64,000 nt of DNA from Shewanella woodyi ATCC 51908. Lineage in GTDB: Bacteria; Pseudomonadota; Gammaproteobacteria; Enterobacterales; Shewanellaceae. This document shows, one piece after another, positions 17,141-27,123 of this stretch. The notes under the pieces were generated by a model that saw only the letters and a list, made by a program, of their open reading frames with translations, did no database searches and was not told where the DNA came from. Location: NCBI RefSeq assembly GCF_000019525.1, contig NC_010506.1, positions 2,480,001 through 2,544,000 of the forward strand. Direction: 5' to 3'. The stretch's first letter is position 1. Each line of letters starts with the position of its first letter. Made by a program: the position numbers and the translations under genes.

Positions 17141-20100
17141 TTATGGTTTTACCATTTCCGAGTTTGCTGTATTTGCAGTTCTTGCTGCCCTGACTGGCTG
17201 CGAGTTATCGTTTGAGTCATATTGACGACCCATTGGCGTCGCAATATTTTCTCTCACTTCAACTACAGGCTTAGTCATATCAGACGTCACCATAGTACCA
17301 AAACGGCTACTTGAAGTAGGTTTAACCTTAGCTGTATCTAGGGTTACAGGCTCAACACTTGCAACAGTCTCAACAGTTGTTGCAACTTCAACCTTAACTG
17401 GCGTCTCAGGTCTAGCTGGCGTTGCTGATGCTGTCGAGGCTTCAGCTTTCACCGGTGCTTCAGGCTTAGTCGGCGCAGATGTGGCTGCAGCTTTCACTGG
17501 CGCTTCAGGCTTAGTCGGCGCAGATGTGGCTGCAGCTTTCACTGGCGCTTCAGGCTTAGTCGGCGCAGATGTGGCTGCAGCTTTCACTGGCGCTTCAGGC
17601 TTAGTCGGCGCAGATGTGGCTGCAGCTTTTACTGGCGCTTCAGACTTAGTCGGCGCAGATGTGGCTTCAGCTTTCACAGGCGCTTCAGGCTTAGTCGGCG
17701 CAGATGTGGCTGCAGCTTTCACTGGCGTTTCAGGCTTAGTCGGCGCAGATGTGGCTTCAGCTTTCACTGGCGTTTCAGGCTTAGTCGGCGCAGATGTGGC
17801 TTCAGCTTTCACTGGCGCTTCAGACTTAGCTGGCGCAGCGGTGGCTTCAGTTTTCACTGACACTTCAGGTTTAGCCGTATCAAGAGTTTCTGCAACTACC
17901 TGAGTGTCAGCTTGGACAGCTGGCTCAGATACTTCAGCGTTAGCCGCTTCAGTAGCTTTAGACTCATTGGCTTGGTTTTCAACTTCAATTTCATTTGGAA
18001 TGAAAGCAGGAGCTGCACCAGATGAAGTTTCTGTTGTCTCTTCATCTCTGCGGCGGCGTTGACCAGCGGCTCTAAGATGACGTGGGCTACGACGGCTACG
18101 ACGTTGACCATCACGAGAATCAGACGCTTCTTTGCCCTCTGTAGCCTCTACATTCTCAGCTGACTGAGGTGCAGAGTTTTCAGTTGAGTTGGCTGTATCG
18201 CTTGAGTCATCACTCTTTGCTGTACTTGGCTCAACTGCTTGTTTTGATTCAACACTGGTTTCAACAGGCTTGCTTTCGACCGCTTTAGCATCAGTTACAA
18301 CTTGGACTTCAGCTTGAACAGTATCTGATTTAACTGCATCAGATGCTTCTACCTGCTCTGCTGTTTGTGAAGCAACAGAATCATCCGCTTGAGGTTTAGG
18401 CTTAGCTTTTCTAGGCTGACGCTTTGGACGGCTCTGCTTCTCCTCATTGGCTTTAGGCTGTGCCTGCTCTTGTGGGGCTGTCACAGAATCAACAACTGTT
18501 TCCGTTTGCTCGTTTTCAACGCGTACTTTACGGCGCATATTACGACGTTGACGACGCTCTCTAGCCACCTCTTGCTTAGGTTGTTCTGCAGTCGTGTCGT
18601 TTTCGCTGTTTTGATTACGATTAGACTTGCTATTGCGAGGTTGACGTTTAGCTTGCTCGTCTCTGTCTTTGCTTGCACGATTCTCTTTATTCGAATCAGC
18701 ATTCTTATTACGGCTGTTACGAGGGTTACGCTCTCTCTTTTCGCCTGACTGCTCTTTATCATCACGTGGACGGCGGTCATTGCGACGAGTATTGCGTCGT
18801 GCATTCTTATTTTGATTGTTGCGTCCAGACTGCTGTGGCTTTTTAGGCTCCTCTTTCTTCTCTTCAGATTTGAAAAGAGCACCAATAGCAGAGAGGAATT
18901 TGGAGATAAGTCCAGGCTCGTTGCTATCCTTAACAGCTGGCTTAGCTGCAACACTTGGTGTTGCTTCAATTGACTTCTTAGGCGCAGAGAAACCTTTTAA
19001 TGCAGGCTGAGGTGGCGCTGCACGTTCAAGTTTACGTGGCTCATAAAGCTTAGCTTCAGGCTTATCTAATAACTTATAGCTAGATTCACTGATCTGATCA
19101 TCTTTACGATGACGTGATACGCGGTAATCTGGCGTAGTCATGTTTGGATCTGGGATCACATACACTTCGACATCGTGGCGCTGCTCAGTTATGCGGATCG
19201 CTTTACGCTTTTCGTTTAGCAGGAAGGCGGCAACATCAACAGGTACAACTGCTTCAATTTGTGATGTGTTTTCCTTAATCGCTTCCTCTTCCATAAGACG
19301 CAGAATTGAAAGTGCTAAAGATTCAGTGCCACGAATAGTGCCTTGGCCATGACAGCGTGGACATAGGTGCGCAGCAGACTCTTCAAGGGAAGGGCGTAGA
19401 CGTTGACGTGACATCTCCATTAAGCCAAAGCGTGAGATACGGCCTAATTGAACGCGAGCTCTGTCGTGGTGAACGGCGTCACGCATTCTGTTTTCGACTT
19501 CACGTTGATGACGTACAGGGGTCATATCGATGAAGTCGATAACCACCAAGCCACCTAAATCACGAAGACGAAGTTGACGGGCTATCTCATCAGCGGCTTC
19601 AAGGTTAGTATTGAGAGCTGTCTCTTCAATATCACCGCCTTTAGTTGCACGGGCAGAGTTGATATCGATTGAGGTGAGTGCTTCAGTTGGATCGATAACA
19701 ATTGAACCGCCAGATGGAAGACGAACTTCACGTTGGAAAGCCGATTCAATTTGAGTCTCAATCTGGTAATGAGTGAACAGAGGAACTTCTGCTTCATACT
19801 GCTTGATACGATCAACAAAATCAGGGCGTACAAGTGATACGTGCTGCTTAGCATCTTCAAAAATACGTGGATGATCGATTAGAACTTCACCGACATCACG
19901 ACGTAAATAGTCACGAATAGCACGAACAATAACATTGCTCTCTTGGTGAATTAAGAAGGGGGCTGGACGACTATCAGCAGCTTCTTTAATTGCAGCCCAG
20001 TGGTGGACTAGCACCTTAAGATCCCATTTAAGCTCAGCAGAATCTTTGCCTACACCAGCAGTACGAACAATTAAGCCCATACCTTGAGGTACTTCTAGTT

Positions 20101-20569
20101 CAGACAGTGCTGCTTTTAGCTCTGTACGCTCATCACCTTCAATACGACGAGAGATCCCGCCTGCACGAGGGTTATTAGGCATAAGAACGAGATAAGAACC
20201 AGCAAGACTGATAAAGGTTGTCAGTGCAGCACCTTTATTACCACGCTCTTCCTTATCAATTTGAATAACAACCTCTTGGCCCTCTTTTACCACCTCTTTA
20301 ATATTGGGGCGGCCTTGGAAAGAATAACCTTTAGGGAAGTACTCTCTTGCGATCTCTTTTAGGGGTAAAAAGCCGTGACGCTCTGCGCCGTAATCGACAA
20401 ACGCGGCTTCAAGTGAAGGTTCTACTCGGGTAATTTTACCTTTGTAAATATTCGCTTTTTTCTGTTCATGACCAGGACTTTCAATATCTAGATCATACAG
20501 TTGTTGCCCATCAACAAGGGCAACGCGCAACTCTTCAGATTGAGTTGCATTAATTAACATCCGTTTCAT
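17141..20569 (-). CDS. rne: Ribonuclease E
   Basis: A 1142-residue endoribonuclease E, somewhat longer than the E. coli enzyme (1061). The catalytic half is close to E. coli: [10 protein letters not shown] start, S1 domain (about 35-120), the two Mg2+ aspartate motifs SIDINSARA and VVIDFIDM, and the Zn-link CPRCHGQGT. After it comes [16 protein letters not shown] (about 555-570), matching the amphipathic membrane-anchoring segment A, then long basic, Asn/Arg-rich RNA-binding stretches. The tail contains about nine copies of a 15-residue Pro/Ala/Lys repeat ([15 protein letters not shown]). The enzyme initiates mRNA decay and processes rRNA/tRNA and acts as degradosome scaffold. Divergent from rluC with a long 5' leader, as in E. 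coli. Confidence 0.98.
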   Translation of the reverse strand: MKRMLINATQSEELRVALVDGQQLYDLDIESPGHEQKKANIYKGKITRVEPSLEAAFVDYGAERHGFLPLKEIAREYFPKGYSFQGRPNIKEVVKEGQEVVIQIDKEERGNKGAALTTFISLAGSYLVLMPNNPRAGGISRRIEGDERTELKAALSELEVPQGMGLIVRTAGVGKDSAELKWDLKVLVHHWAAIKEAADSRPAPFLIHQESNVIVRAIRDYLRRDVGEVLIDHPRIFEDAKQHVSLVRPDFVDRIKQYEAEVPLFTHYQIETQIESAFQREVRLPSGGSIVIDPTEALTSIDINSARATKGGDIEETALNTNLEAADEIARQLRLRDLGGLVVIDFIDMTPVRHQREVENRMRDAVHHDRARVQLGRISRFGLMEMSRQRLRPSLEESAAHLCPRCHGQGTIRGTESLALSILRLMEEEAIKENTSQIEAVVPVDVAAFLLNEKRKAIRITEQRHDVEVYVIPDPNMTTPDYRVSRHRKDDQISESSYKLLDKPEAKLYEPRKLERAAPPQPALKGFSAPKKSIEATPSVAAKPAVKDSNEPGLISKFLSAIGALFKSEEKKEEPKKPQQSGRNNQNKNARRNTRRNDRRPRDDKEQSGEKRERNPRNSRNKNADSNKENRASKDRDEQAKRQPRNSKSNRNQNSENDTTAEQPKQEVARERRQRRNMRRKVRVENEQTETVVDSVTAPQEQAQPKANEEKQSRPKRQPRKAKPKPQADDSVASQTAEQVEASDAVKSDTVQAEVQVVTDAKAVESKPVETSVESKQAVEPSTAKSDDSSDTANSTENSAPQSAENVEATEGKEASDSRDGQRRSRRSPRHLRAAGQRRRRDEETTETSSGAAPAFIPNEIEVENQANESKATEAANAEVSEPAVQADTQVVAETLDTAKPEVSVKTEATAAPAKSEAPVKAEATSAPTKPETPVKAEATSAPTKPETPVKAAATSAPTKPEAPVKAEATSAPTKSEAPVKAAATSAPTKPEAPVKAAATSAPTKPEAPVKAAATSAPTKPEAPVKAAATSAPTKPEAPVKAEASTASATPARPETPVKVEVATTVETVASVEPVTLDTAKVKPTSSSRFGTMVTSDMTKPVVEVRENIATPMGRQYDSNDNSQPVRAARTANTANSEMVKP
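17455..17865 (-). repeat. 45-bp tandem repeat inside rne (15-residue unit)
   Basis: About nine head-to-tail 45-bp units, several identical over their whole length, encode variants of [15 protein letters not shown]. Single-base differences distinguish units (Ala/Glu at one site, Ala/Thr or Lys/Glu at others). The period is a multiple of three, so copy-number changes keep the frame. It lies in the unstructured scaffold part of RNase E. Confidence 0.95.
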
Positions 20570-21161
20570 TATGACGTCATTCTTCTAAAATAAGGTCATC
20601 AAACGACTTTATCGCTGCATTACGGGCCTAGCATTCGTAACTGAGCCTCACGGCTAGTGTCTAGGCAAGGTGCGCATTTCTGTAAGACGCATTCGCTGCG
20701 TGTCGCATCCATTTATGGCTTATTTTTTAATCTTTACAAAAACAAGGAATTCGTTGTAAAACGTCAACCAACCCCATAAATTATTCAGTACTTTCCGGTA
20801 ATGCCAAATTCGAATTAAGTTCGTTTGATGATTAGTTAAAAATAATCTTCGAATTTTGGGTGCGATTCTTAGAGAAACCAGTTTGTAATATGGGCTTATT
20901 ATTCTGTTTAGTCGTTAAAACTTGTTTTAGGTCTATTTTCAATGTGAACGACTTGCAAATCAATGGTTTGCTACAGATATAAAAGCTTTTTAGTCTCTAT
21001 TTCATACGCATGCGATGAGGGATTTGTGAACACTTTTTTCACTAGTTATCCCCAATCGCCGATGAAATATAGCAATAATCAATAAATTCAGCAAATGGAA
21101 AGGCACAAAATTCTTATAACTTGTTGTACAATACGCGCCTTGATGTACATATAGGCGCACC
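20570..21161. promoter_or_regulatory. Divergent rne / rluC regulatory region
   Basis: 592 bp without a gene. By analogy to E. coli, where a 5' leader of about 360 nt lets RNase E autoregulate its mRNA, most of it is probably rne leader and promoter on the minus strand. The part nearest rne (20600-20720) is GC-richer and contains short complementary stretches (GCCTCACGGC; GACGCATTCGCTGCGTGTC). On the plus side TACAAT at 21127-21132 is a candidate -10 for rluC, but its -35 is poor. No ORF of credible quality is present. Confidence 0.5.
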
Positions 21162-22121
21162 ATGAATAGCGAATCTCCCAAAATAAAAGTCCAACTGGTA
21201 ACCATTGATGAAGATCATGTTGGTCAACGCATAGATAATTTCCTACTGACTAAGTTGAAAGGTGTGCCTAAAAGCATGATCTACCGGATTGTGCGTAAGG
21301 GCGAAGTCAGGGTAAATAAAAAGCGAATTAAACCTGAATATAAGTTACAGGATGGGGATATTGTCAGGGTGCCTCCTGTACGTGTATCTGAAAAAGATGA
21401 GAGACCAGGTCCTTCGGCTAATTTGAGTAAAGTATCTCAATTAGAGGAGCGTATTCTGTTTGAAGATAAGCACCTTATTGTGCTGAATAAACCCGCTGGT
21501 CTGGCTGTTCATGGCGGTAGTGGCGTCGACTTCGGGATTATTGAAGCGATGCGCTCACTGCGTCCAACTCAGAAATTTCTAGAGTTAGCTCATCGTCTTG
21601 ATAAAGATACTTCCGGTGTACTGCTTATAGCAAAGAAGCGAAGTGCACTAAGACATCTTCATGATCAACTTAGGTTTAAGAAGATGCAAAAAGATTATCA
21701 GGCACTGGTTAAGGGGACTTGGCAAGCAAGAGATAAGGCGATTAAAGCGCCTTTATTAAAACTGACTTTAAAGTCCGGTGAGCGAATTGTGCGTGTTAAT
21801 CAAGAGGGGAAGGAGTGCGAAACTCGTTTTAAAATTTTGCAGCGTTATCAAGGCAGCACTTTAGTGCAAGCAAGTCCTGTAACAGGTCGTACTCACCAGA
21901 TCCGCGTTCATTGCCAATATACTGGTCACCCCATCGCTTGTGATGAAAAATACAGTGAGCAGAAATATGATGACAGTATGCGTGCTTTAGGGCTCAACCG
22001 ACTTTTTCTTCATGCGGCTCAACTGCGTTTTACTCATCCAGGCAACGAAGAGGTGATGATAGTGAAAGCTCCGTTAGATCCTGTTTTGACCCAGACACTA
22101 GATAAGTTGATAAAAGTATGA
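21162..22121 (+). CDS. rluC: 23S rRNA pseudouridine synthase RluC
   Basis: A 319-residue RsuA/RluA-family enzyme. An N-terminal S4 RNA-binding domain (about 20-75) precedes the synthase domain with the catalytic motif HRLDKDTSG (Asp147). By family and by its place divergent from rne, it is RluC, which makes pseudouridine 955, 2504 and 2580 (E. coli numbering) in 23S rRNA. GRTHQIRVH near 245 is the conserved C-terminal motif. It overlaps the following HAD gene by 4 nt (ATGA). Confidence 0.96.
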   Translation: MNSESPKIKVQLVTIDEDHVGQRIDNFLLTKLKGVPKSMIYRIVRKGEVRVNKKRIKPEYKLQDGDIVRVPPVRVSEKDERPGPSANLSKVSQLEERILFEDKHLIVLNKPAGLAVHGGSGVDFGIIEAMRSLRPTQKFLELAHRLDKDTSGVLLIAKKRSALRHLHDQLRFKKMQKDYQALVKGTWQARDKAIKAPLLKLTLKSGERIVRVNQEGKECETRFKILQRYQGSTLVQASPVTGRTHQIRVHCQYTGHPIACDEKYSEQKYDDSMRALGLNRLFLHAAQLRFTHPGNEEVMIVKAPLDPVLTQTLDKLIKV

Positions 22122-22768
22122 AGCAGTATGAGCTCGTCATATTTGATTGGGATGGCACTTTAATGGACTCTGTAGGCAAAATTGTTGCCTGCATGCAGCA
22201 AACGGCCAAGGTACTTGAATTTCCCACTCCATCAGAATCTGCTGTACGCAATATTATCGGATTGTCGATGCAGGAGGCGTTAAATACCTTGTATCCTGAT
22301 GGTAGTGATAGTGTTTATCGTCAGATGATTCAGGTGTATCGTCAGCAGTATCTTGAACTTGATACCACCCCAAGCCCACTCTTTGATGGGGCTGAATTAC
22401 TTTTACAGCAGCTAAATCAGGTAGGTTATCAGTTGGCCGTTGCTACGGGAAAAGCCAGAGCTGGTTTAGATCGCGTACTCAATGAAACTGGGTTAGGTCA
22501 GCAGTTTATCGCCAGCCGCTGCGCCGATGAAGCTGTGAGTAAACCGCATCCTGAGATGATTCTTCAACTATTAAATGAGCTTAATGTGGAGCCCGCCAAG
22601 GCGCTAATGATAGGGGACTCGGTACACGATATTAATATGGCTAATAACGCTGGAATCGATGCTGTGGCTGTTAACTATGGTGCCCATGGAGAGAGTCAGT
22701 TGCTGACATCAAAGCCAAAGGGCATTATCAGTTCGCCACTTGAACTACTCGGCTTTTTGGGTCACTAA
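22118..22768 (+). CDS. HAD-IA family hydrolase (phosphoglycolate phosphatase-like)
   Basis: A 216-residue HAD hydrolase. Motif I is FDWDGTLMDS (nucleophile Asp9/general acid Asp11), motif II ATGKAR, motif III lysine in SKPHPEM, motif IV MIGDSVHDINMA. A helical cap lies between motif I and II (about 15-85), giving subclass IA as in Gph. It is translationally coupled to rluC, an arrangement seen in many gammaproteobacteria, where the substrate of this homologue is not firmly known. Confidence 0.92.
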   Translation: MKQYELVIFDWDGTLMDSVGKIVACMQQTAKVLEFPTPSESAVRNIIGLSMQEALNTLYPDGSDSVYRQMIQVYRQQYLELDTTPSPLFDGAELLLQQLNQVGYQLAVATGKARAGLDRVLNETGLGQQFIASRCADEAVSKPHPEMILQLLNELNVEPAKALMIGDSVHDINMANNAGIDAVAVNYGAHGESQLLTSKPKGIISSPLELLGFLGH

Positions 22769-22791
22769 TTGTAGATGTGTGACTCATAAAG

Positions 22792-22820
22792 AAAAAGGCT
22801 AGCGCATGCTAGCCTTTTTC
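22792..22820. terminator. Bidirectional terminator
   Basis: Perfect 12-base stem AAAAAGGCTAGC / GCTAGCCTTTTT with loop GCAT, between the convergent HAD and GGDEF genes; T-runs occur on both strands. Confidence 0.93.
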
Positions 22821-22844
22821 ATTCTCTATCAAGAGGGGATGGTT

Positions 22845-24251
22845 TTATTGTGAAGGTGTTTGCCTGATAAAACCTGTTGCCATTGAGACTAACCCTAGTC
22901 TTTCATTTCGTTTGTTTCTGTACATATCTTTATCGGCTTTACTGATAATGGCCGATAGCTCCATTGTTGCGTCATTAACTAAACAGTGGCCAATACTTGC
23001 TGATAACGGCAGACTTTGCCCTTCGATGTCGATATCGATAAAGAGTTGACTATTAAGCCTGTCACAGAGATCTTCGAGTTTAAGCTGATAATGTTCATAA
23101 GTATTCCCATGGGGGAAACTTGCCAACACAATAAACTCGTCACCACCGATCCGTGCGACTATCTCACTATCAATTGCTGTGTCTTTTATCTTTGATGCGA
23201 CATACCTTAGTACCTTGTCTCCTTGATGGTGACCATAGCGGTCGTTGATCTGCTGAAAACCATCAAGATCTATATAAAGTACGGCGAGCTGTAATTTTGC
23301 TTGTTCCTGCTCTCTTAATTTACCTTCCATCACTTCAAACAGTGCCCTTCGGTTTAACATTCCTGTTAGTGGATCATGGTTGGCTAATTGCTGTATTTTT
23401 TCGTTTGCTGCATGCATATCGGTTATGTTGTGAGCAGAGACAATTACACCAACAATATTTCCCTTCTCATTGAAGTAGGGGTTATGAAGAATGTTCATAT
23501 ATTGAGGTGTTGTATGGGGGGGATGGATCCAAACTCGTGTCTGTACGGTTTCCCCCTTTAAGGTTCGGTCTAGTAAAGGCTTTAATACATCGTTGAAAAC
23601 CTCTTTTCCATGAACCTGTTCGACGCTCTTGCCGACAATCTCTCGGGATGATTTGTTAAATAAGCTTTCATAGCCTTTAGAGACAACATGGTAGGTGTAT
23701 GAGTCATCGACAAAAGACATTAAGTGTTCTGTGACTGCAATCATCTGCTTATGCAGAGCAAGTTCACGAGAGATAAGTAGACGTTTATATTCAACCCCAA
23801 TTCTTTGAGCCAATAGTCTGAAAAACTCTTTTGATTTCATTGTCTCTGTTTGTGGGAGGGGATCCATGACTAAAATATGGCCTATGGGGTTACCACCATC
23901 ATCTAGAATTAACTCTGCTTGGTAACTGTTGGCGCCCAGATCTTTAATCAACTGGAAGTTTGGAAATTTTGTTTGCAGATCTTTGGCAAACAGTAGGTGA
24001 GTGTCTGGGTATTTCTGTCGGTAAATGAGCTCACAAGGTGACCCCTCCAAATCGAACTCAAATCCAGGCACAGTGTGTTTTAGATCGCAAAAAGCCACCA
24101 CTTCAGCCTTGCCTGCCACATCTGATGGCCTGCCAAAGGCAGCCCAACGGCATTGAGTTACAAGTGCAAGTGCTTTTAGCGCACGTTGAAAAAAACGTTC
24201 GTCAGTACAGGGGGCTGCAAGTAGTGCTAGAGCTTCTTCAATATCTGTCAT
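22845..24251 (-). CDS. GAF-like/PAS/GGDEF diguanylate cyclase
   Basis: A 468-residue cytosolic signalling protein without transmembrane helices. Residues 1-165 look like a GAF-type sensor. A PAS domain follows (about 175-290; VVSKGYESLFNKSSREIVGK). The GGDEF domain (about 300-455) has an intact active site RIGGDEFIVL and the NRRALFEVMEG start, so it should make c-di-GMP. No EAL domain follows. The lone gene lies on the minus strand between the bidirectional terminator and a divergent gap; its signal is unknown. Confidence 0.92.
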   Translation of the reverse strand: MTDIEEALALLAAPCTDERFFQRALKALALVTQCRWAAFGRPSDVAGKAEVVAFCDLKHTVPGFEFDLEGSPCELIYRQKYPDTHLLFAKDLQTKFPNFQLIKDLGANSYQAELILDDGGNPIGHILVMDPLPQTETMKSKEFFRLLAQRIGVEYKRLLISRELALHKQMIAVTEHLMSFVDDSYTYHVVSKGYESLFNKSSREIVGKSVEQVHGKEVFNDVLKPLLDRTLKGETVQTRVWIHPPHTTPQYMNILHNPYFNEKGNIVGVIVSAHNITDMHAANEKIQQLANHDPLTGMLNRRALFEVMEGKLREQEQAKLQLAVLYIDLDGFQQINDRYGHHQGDKVLRYVASKIKDTAIDSEIVARIGGDEFIVLASFPHGNTYEHYQLKLEDLCDRLNSQLFIDIDIEGQSLPLSASIGHCLVNDATMELSAIISKADKDMYRNKRNERLGLVSMATGFIRQTPSQ

Positions 24252-24436
24252 CGACCATTCCCAAAATAGCAGTGTTCAGACATCCGTGTCCAAAGAGATT
24301 TAATAGGTATTTTTGATTGGAAGTGGGGCGTTATAATGTCGAGTCTTTCGCCCCTTGTAATATATTGTAGTTACAAATTGGGGAAACGCAGTTTTTGTGA
24401 CTGAATTTAGTGTTTTTATTTGCGAATAGTGAGTTT

Positions 24437-25036
24437 TTAGTCTACTAAATTCTTTGAAAGCACTTGGTAGCCTTGCTTTGAGAGCATATCGATAAGGGTG
24501 ATTAAAGGTAAACCGACAAGTGTGTTGGGATCTTTTCCCTCTAATTGTGTAAAGAGTGCAATGCCAAGACCTTCACATTTAAAACTTCCTGCACAGAAAT
24601 ACGGCTGCTCTGTTTGAAGGTAATACTCAATTTGTGCTTGTGTCAGCTCCCTAAAATGTACTTTAAAGGTTTCTATACGGGTGTCACTTAACCCTGTACT
24701 GATATTGTGTAGTGACAGACCTGTATAAAAAGTGATGATCTGGTTGGAAGCTTGAGTGAGTTGTTCCACTGCTTTTTCATGAGTTAAAGGTTTACCTACA
24801 ATACGTCCATCAATGACTGCAACTTGATCTGAACCGATCATTAATCCTTGGGAATGACCCGAAGCACCTTTTATGGCTTTGCTTTGAGCAAGGCGCATAA
24901 CCAGAGCATCGGGGGCTTCGCCCTCTTTAGGTGTTTCATCAATATCGGGCGAACAGGTATCGAAGGGGATGTTCAGCTTAGTGAGCAGTTGTTGCCTAAA
25001 AGGGGAGGTTGATGCAAGGATTAGCCGAGATGACAT
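24437..25036 (-). CDS. yceF: Maf-family nucleotide pyrophosphatase, YceF type
   Basis: A 199-residue Maf protein. LILASTSPFRQQLL at the start, PDIDETPKEGE, KA near 53, and LMIGSDQVAVIDG with the catalytic Asp are all in place and read closest to E. coli YceF, which hydrolyses m7GTP. Such enzymes clear modified nucleotides from the pool. Its place divergent from yceD-rpmF is the same as in E. coli. Confidence 0.93.
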   Translation of the reverse strand: MSSRLILASTSPFRQQLLTKLNIPFDTCSPDIDETPKEGEAPDALVMRLAQSKAIKGASGHSQGLMIGSDQVAVIDGRIVGKPLTHEKAVEQLTQASNQIITFYTGLSLHNISTGLSDTRIETFKVHFRELTQAQIEYYLQTEQPYFCAGSFKCEGLGIALFTQLEGKDPNTLVGLPLITLIDMLSKQGYQVLSKNLVD

Positions 25037-25355
25037 AATAAAACTCCAAATAGATTATTGCAGCAAAAGAGCAATGCATAGTTAGTTATGCCGTTTCTCT
25101 TTAGCTGATTTATGAGGAAGTTTACTGTTTTTTGATGATGGAAATCCCACACTTTTTATTTATCTAAGATAAAAAAGTTCGTTCGCTTCTATTTTAAGCG
25201 TGCGTGACTTGAGTAAATCTTCGAGCTTGGGTAAAATTTCTAATCCATTAATTTATGTTTTTAGAGCTCAAAAATGTGGTAAATGACTCTTCTTATAGCA
25301 AGAAGACGAATTTTCCTTTGACTCTAAGGATTTCAAACTATAATATGCGCGCCTT
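25037..25355. promoter_or_regulatory. Divergent yceF / yceD control region
   Basis: 319 bp with no gene. It ends with the promoter of the yceD-rpmF-plsX-fab operon, given as a separate entry. I saw no strong hairpin or operator palindrome in the rest. Confidence 0.6.
25318..25346 (+). promoter_or_regulatory. Sigma-70 promoter of yceD-rpmF-plsX operon
   Basis: TTGACT at 25318-25323 with either TAATAT at 25341-25346 (17-bp spacer) or TATAAT at 25339-25344 (15-bp spacer). Transcription would start at about 25351-25355, within about 5 nt of the yceD ATG (25356), and no Shine-Dalgarno sequence is present, so a near-leaderless mRNA is predicted. Confidence 0.65.
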
Positions 25356-25880
25356 ATGCAAACAGTAAAGATACCGGTTTCAATTGATCCAATACGCGCT
25401 GCTGCGAGTCAGCTTTCTTATGAAGGTTCGATTCCTGGTAAGCAGTTAAAGCGATTAAATGAGTTAAGTGCCGGCGACTGTTCCGATGTGGCAGTGTCGT
25501 TTGAATGTGGCGTAGATATACAGGGGATAGTCTACCTTAAAGGGAAGGCTGTGACGGAGCTCACTCTGAATTGTCAACGTTGCATGACACTATATACCAC
25601 AAAGGTTACGGTCGACTTCAATTTCACTCCCTGTGGGAATGAAGCTGAAATCGATGAGCTCCCGGATGCGTATGACCCTATTGAGTGTAATGAAATAGGC
25701 GAAGTTCGTCTGCATCAATTGATTGAAGATGAATTGATAATCGCTATGCCCCTTATACCGATGCACGCTGACGAAAGTTGTGGCAAAGGCGATAAAGACA
25801 TAGTTGTAGGCGAGATTGAACCTTCTCAAGAGGAGCGTCCAAATCCGTTTGCAGTGTTAGAAAAACTGAAGAGCAAGTAA
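25356..25880 (+). CDS. yceD: YceD (DUF177), 23S rRNA accumulation protein
   Basis: A 174-residue DUF177 protein. Its MQTVKIPVSIDPIRAAA start aligns with E. coli YceD, which fixes the start codon. The two-cysteine segment LTLNCQRCMTLY and the C-terminal PNPFAVLEKLK are family hallmarks. YceD is needed for normal 23S rRNA levels and always precedes rpmF. The next gene begins 17 nt later with a good ribosome site. The start codon itself has no Shine-Dalgarno sequence. Confidence 0.95.
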   Translation: MQTVKIPVSIDPIRAAASQLSYEGSIPGKQLKRLNELSAGDCSDVAVSFECGVDIQGIVYLKGKAVTELTLNCQRCMTLYTTKVTVDFNFTPCGNEAEIDELPDAYDPIECNEIGEVRLHQLIEDELIIAMPLIPMHADESCGKGDKDIVVGEIEPSQEERPNPFAVLEKLKSK

Positions 25881-25897
25881 CCTAGGAGACAGGTAAA

Positions 25898-26068
25898 ATG
25901 GCTGTACAACAGAATAAAAAATCTCGTTCAAAGCGTGGAATGCGCCGTTCACACGATTCATTGAGCACTGCTCAATTGTCTGTGGATGCAACGAGTGGTG
26001 AACTTCACCGTCGTCACAACGTGACTGCGGATGGTTTTTACCGCGGCGTAAAGGTTATTAACAAGTAA
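25898..26068 (+). CDS. rpmF: 50S ribosomal protein L32
   Basis: A 56-residue protein starting [20 protein letters not shown] and ending YRGVKVINK, the L32 pattern in full. It is highly basic as expected. AGGAGACAGGT lies just upstream of the ATG. It sits between yceD and plsX, the conserved order that links ribosome and membrane synthesis. Confidence 0.98.
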   Translation: MAVQQNKKSRSKRGMRRSHDSLSTAQLSVDATSGELHRRHNVTADGFYRGVKVINK

Positions 26069-26082
26069 TTGTTGATACTTTT

Positions 26083-27111
26083 ATGACAGATCTGACGCTT
26101 GCGTTAGATGTGATGGGGGGCGATTATGGCCCCCGCGTCACAGTGCCTGCAACTTTGCAGGCACTTCATTTATATCCCTCTCTACATGTTGTCCTTGTTG
26201 GCAACCAGCCTGAAATAGAACATTTTCTTCCTAAGGCTGAATCCAGTATTCGTCAAAGAATTGAGATCCTTCATACGACTGAAGTCGTCAGTATGTCAGA
26301 TCGCCCTGTCCATGCACTTAGAAATAGAAAGCAAAGCTCAATGCGCTTGGCTATTGAACTGGTGCGTGACGGTAAAGCTCAAGCTTGCTTAAGTGCAGGA
26401 AATACTGGTGCACTGATGGCGATAGCTAAAGTGCTACTTAAGACATTACCCGGTATTGATAGACCAGCTTTGGTAAGTTGTTTACCTGCGGTTAATCAAA
26501 AGCCTGTGTACTTACTTGATCTTGGCGCTAATGTCTCTTGTTGCAGCGAAACACTATTCCAGTTTGCAGTAATGGGATCTGTGCTCAGTGAAGCTGTCGA
26601 TAAGAATGAGCAACCTAAAGTTGCACTTTTAAACGTTGGCATCGAAGAGATTAAAGGTAACGATCAAGTTCAACAGGCAGGACAACTATTACAACAAAGT
26701 CCGCAAATTAACTATGTGGGCTTTATTGAAGGTAATGATCTTTACTCTGGCAATGTTGATGTCATTGTTTGTGATGGTTTTGTTGGTAATATCACATTGA
26801 AAACCTCTGAAGGAATCGCAAAATTGTTGGTCAATCAGTTGGAAAAAGGACTGACCAAAGGTTTTTTTGTGCGATTAATGGCCAAACTAATCGCTCCCCG
26901 CATAAATTCTGTTCTTAAACAGATGAACCCCGACCACTACAATGGTGCAAGTTTGATAGGATTGCGCGGAATTGTAGTAAAAAGTCATGGCAGTGCCGAT
27001 GAATCTGCTTATTTGCAAGCGATAACCCTTGCAGTGACAGAGGCGCAACGTAGACTCCCAAAGATGATTGAAGAACGTCTTGAGTCGATTCTTTTAGATA
27101 TTAATAACTGA
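26083..27111 (+). CDS. plsX: Phosphate acyltransferase PlsX
   Basis: A 342-residue PlsX, normal length. [14 protein letters not shown] begins the protein as in E. coli, and [11 protein letters not shown] and [11 protein letters not shown](S)EG are family signatures. The enzyme makes acyl-phosphate from acyl-ACP for the first step of phospholipid synthesis, as a peripheral membrane protein. It starts 14 nt after rpmF and ends 12 nt before fabH. Confidence 0.97.
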   Translation: MTDLTLALDVMGGDYGPRVTVPATLQALHLYPSLHVVLVGNQPEIEHFLPKAESSIRQRIEILHTTEVVSMSDRPVHALRNRKQSSMRLAIELVRDGKAQACLSAGNTGALMAIAKVLLKTLPGIDRPALVSCLPAVNQKPVYLLDLGANVSCCSETLFQFAVMGSVLSEAVDKNEQPKVALLNVGIEEIKGNDQVQQAGQLLQQSPQINYVGFIEGNDLYSGNVDVIVCDGFVGNITLKTSEGIAKLLVNQLEKGLTKGFFVRLMAKLIAPRINSVLKQMNPDHYNGASLIGLRGIVVKSHGSADESAYLQAITLAVTEAQRRLPKMIEERLESILLDINN

Positions 27112-27123
27112 TACCTCCTTAAT

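Noticed and set aside
17481-17903. 140-codon frame on the plus strand with regular 15-residue periodicity
   Set aside because: It is the antisense image of the rne tandem repeat; the period being a multiple of three keeps all frames open. No ribosome site and no non-repeat sequence.
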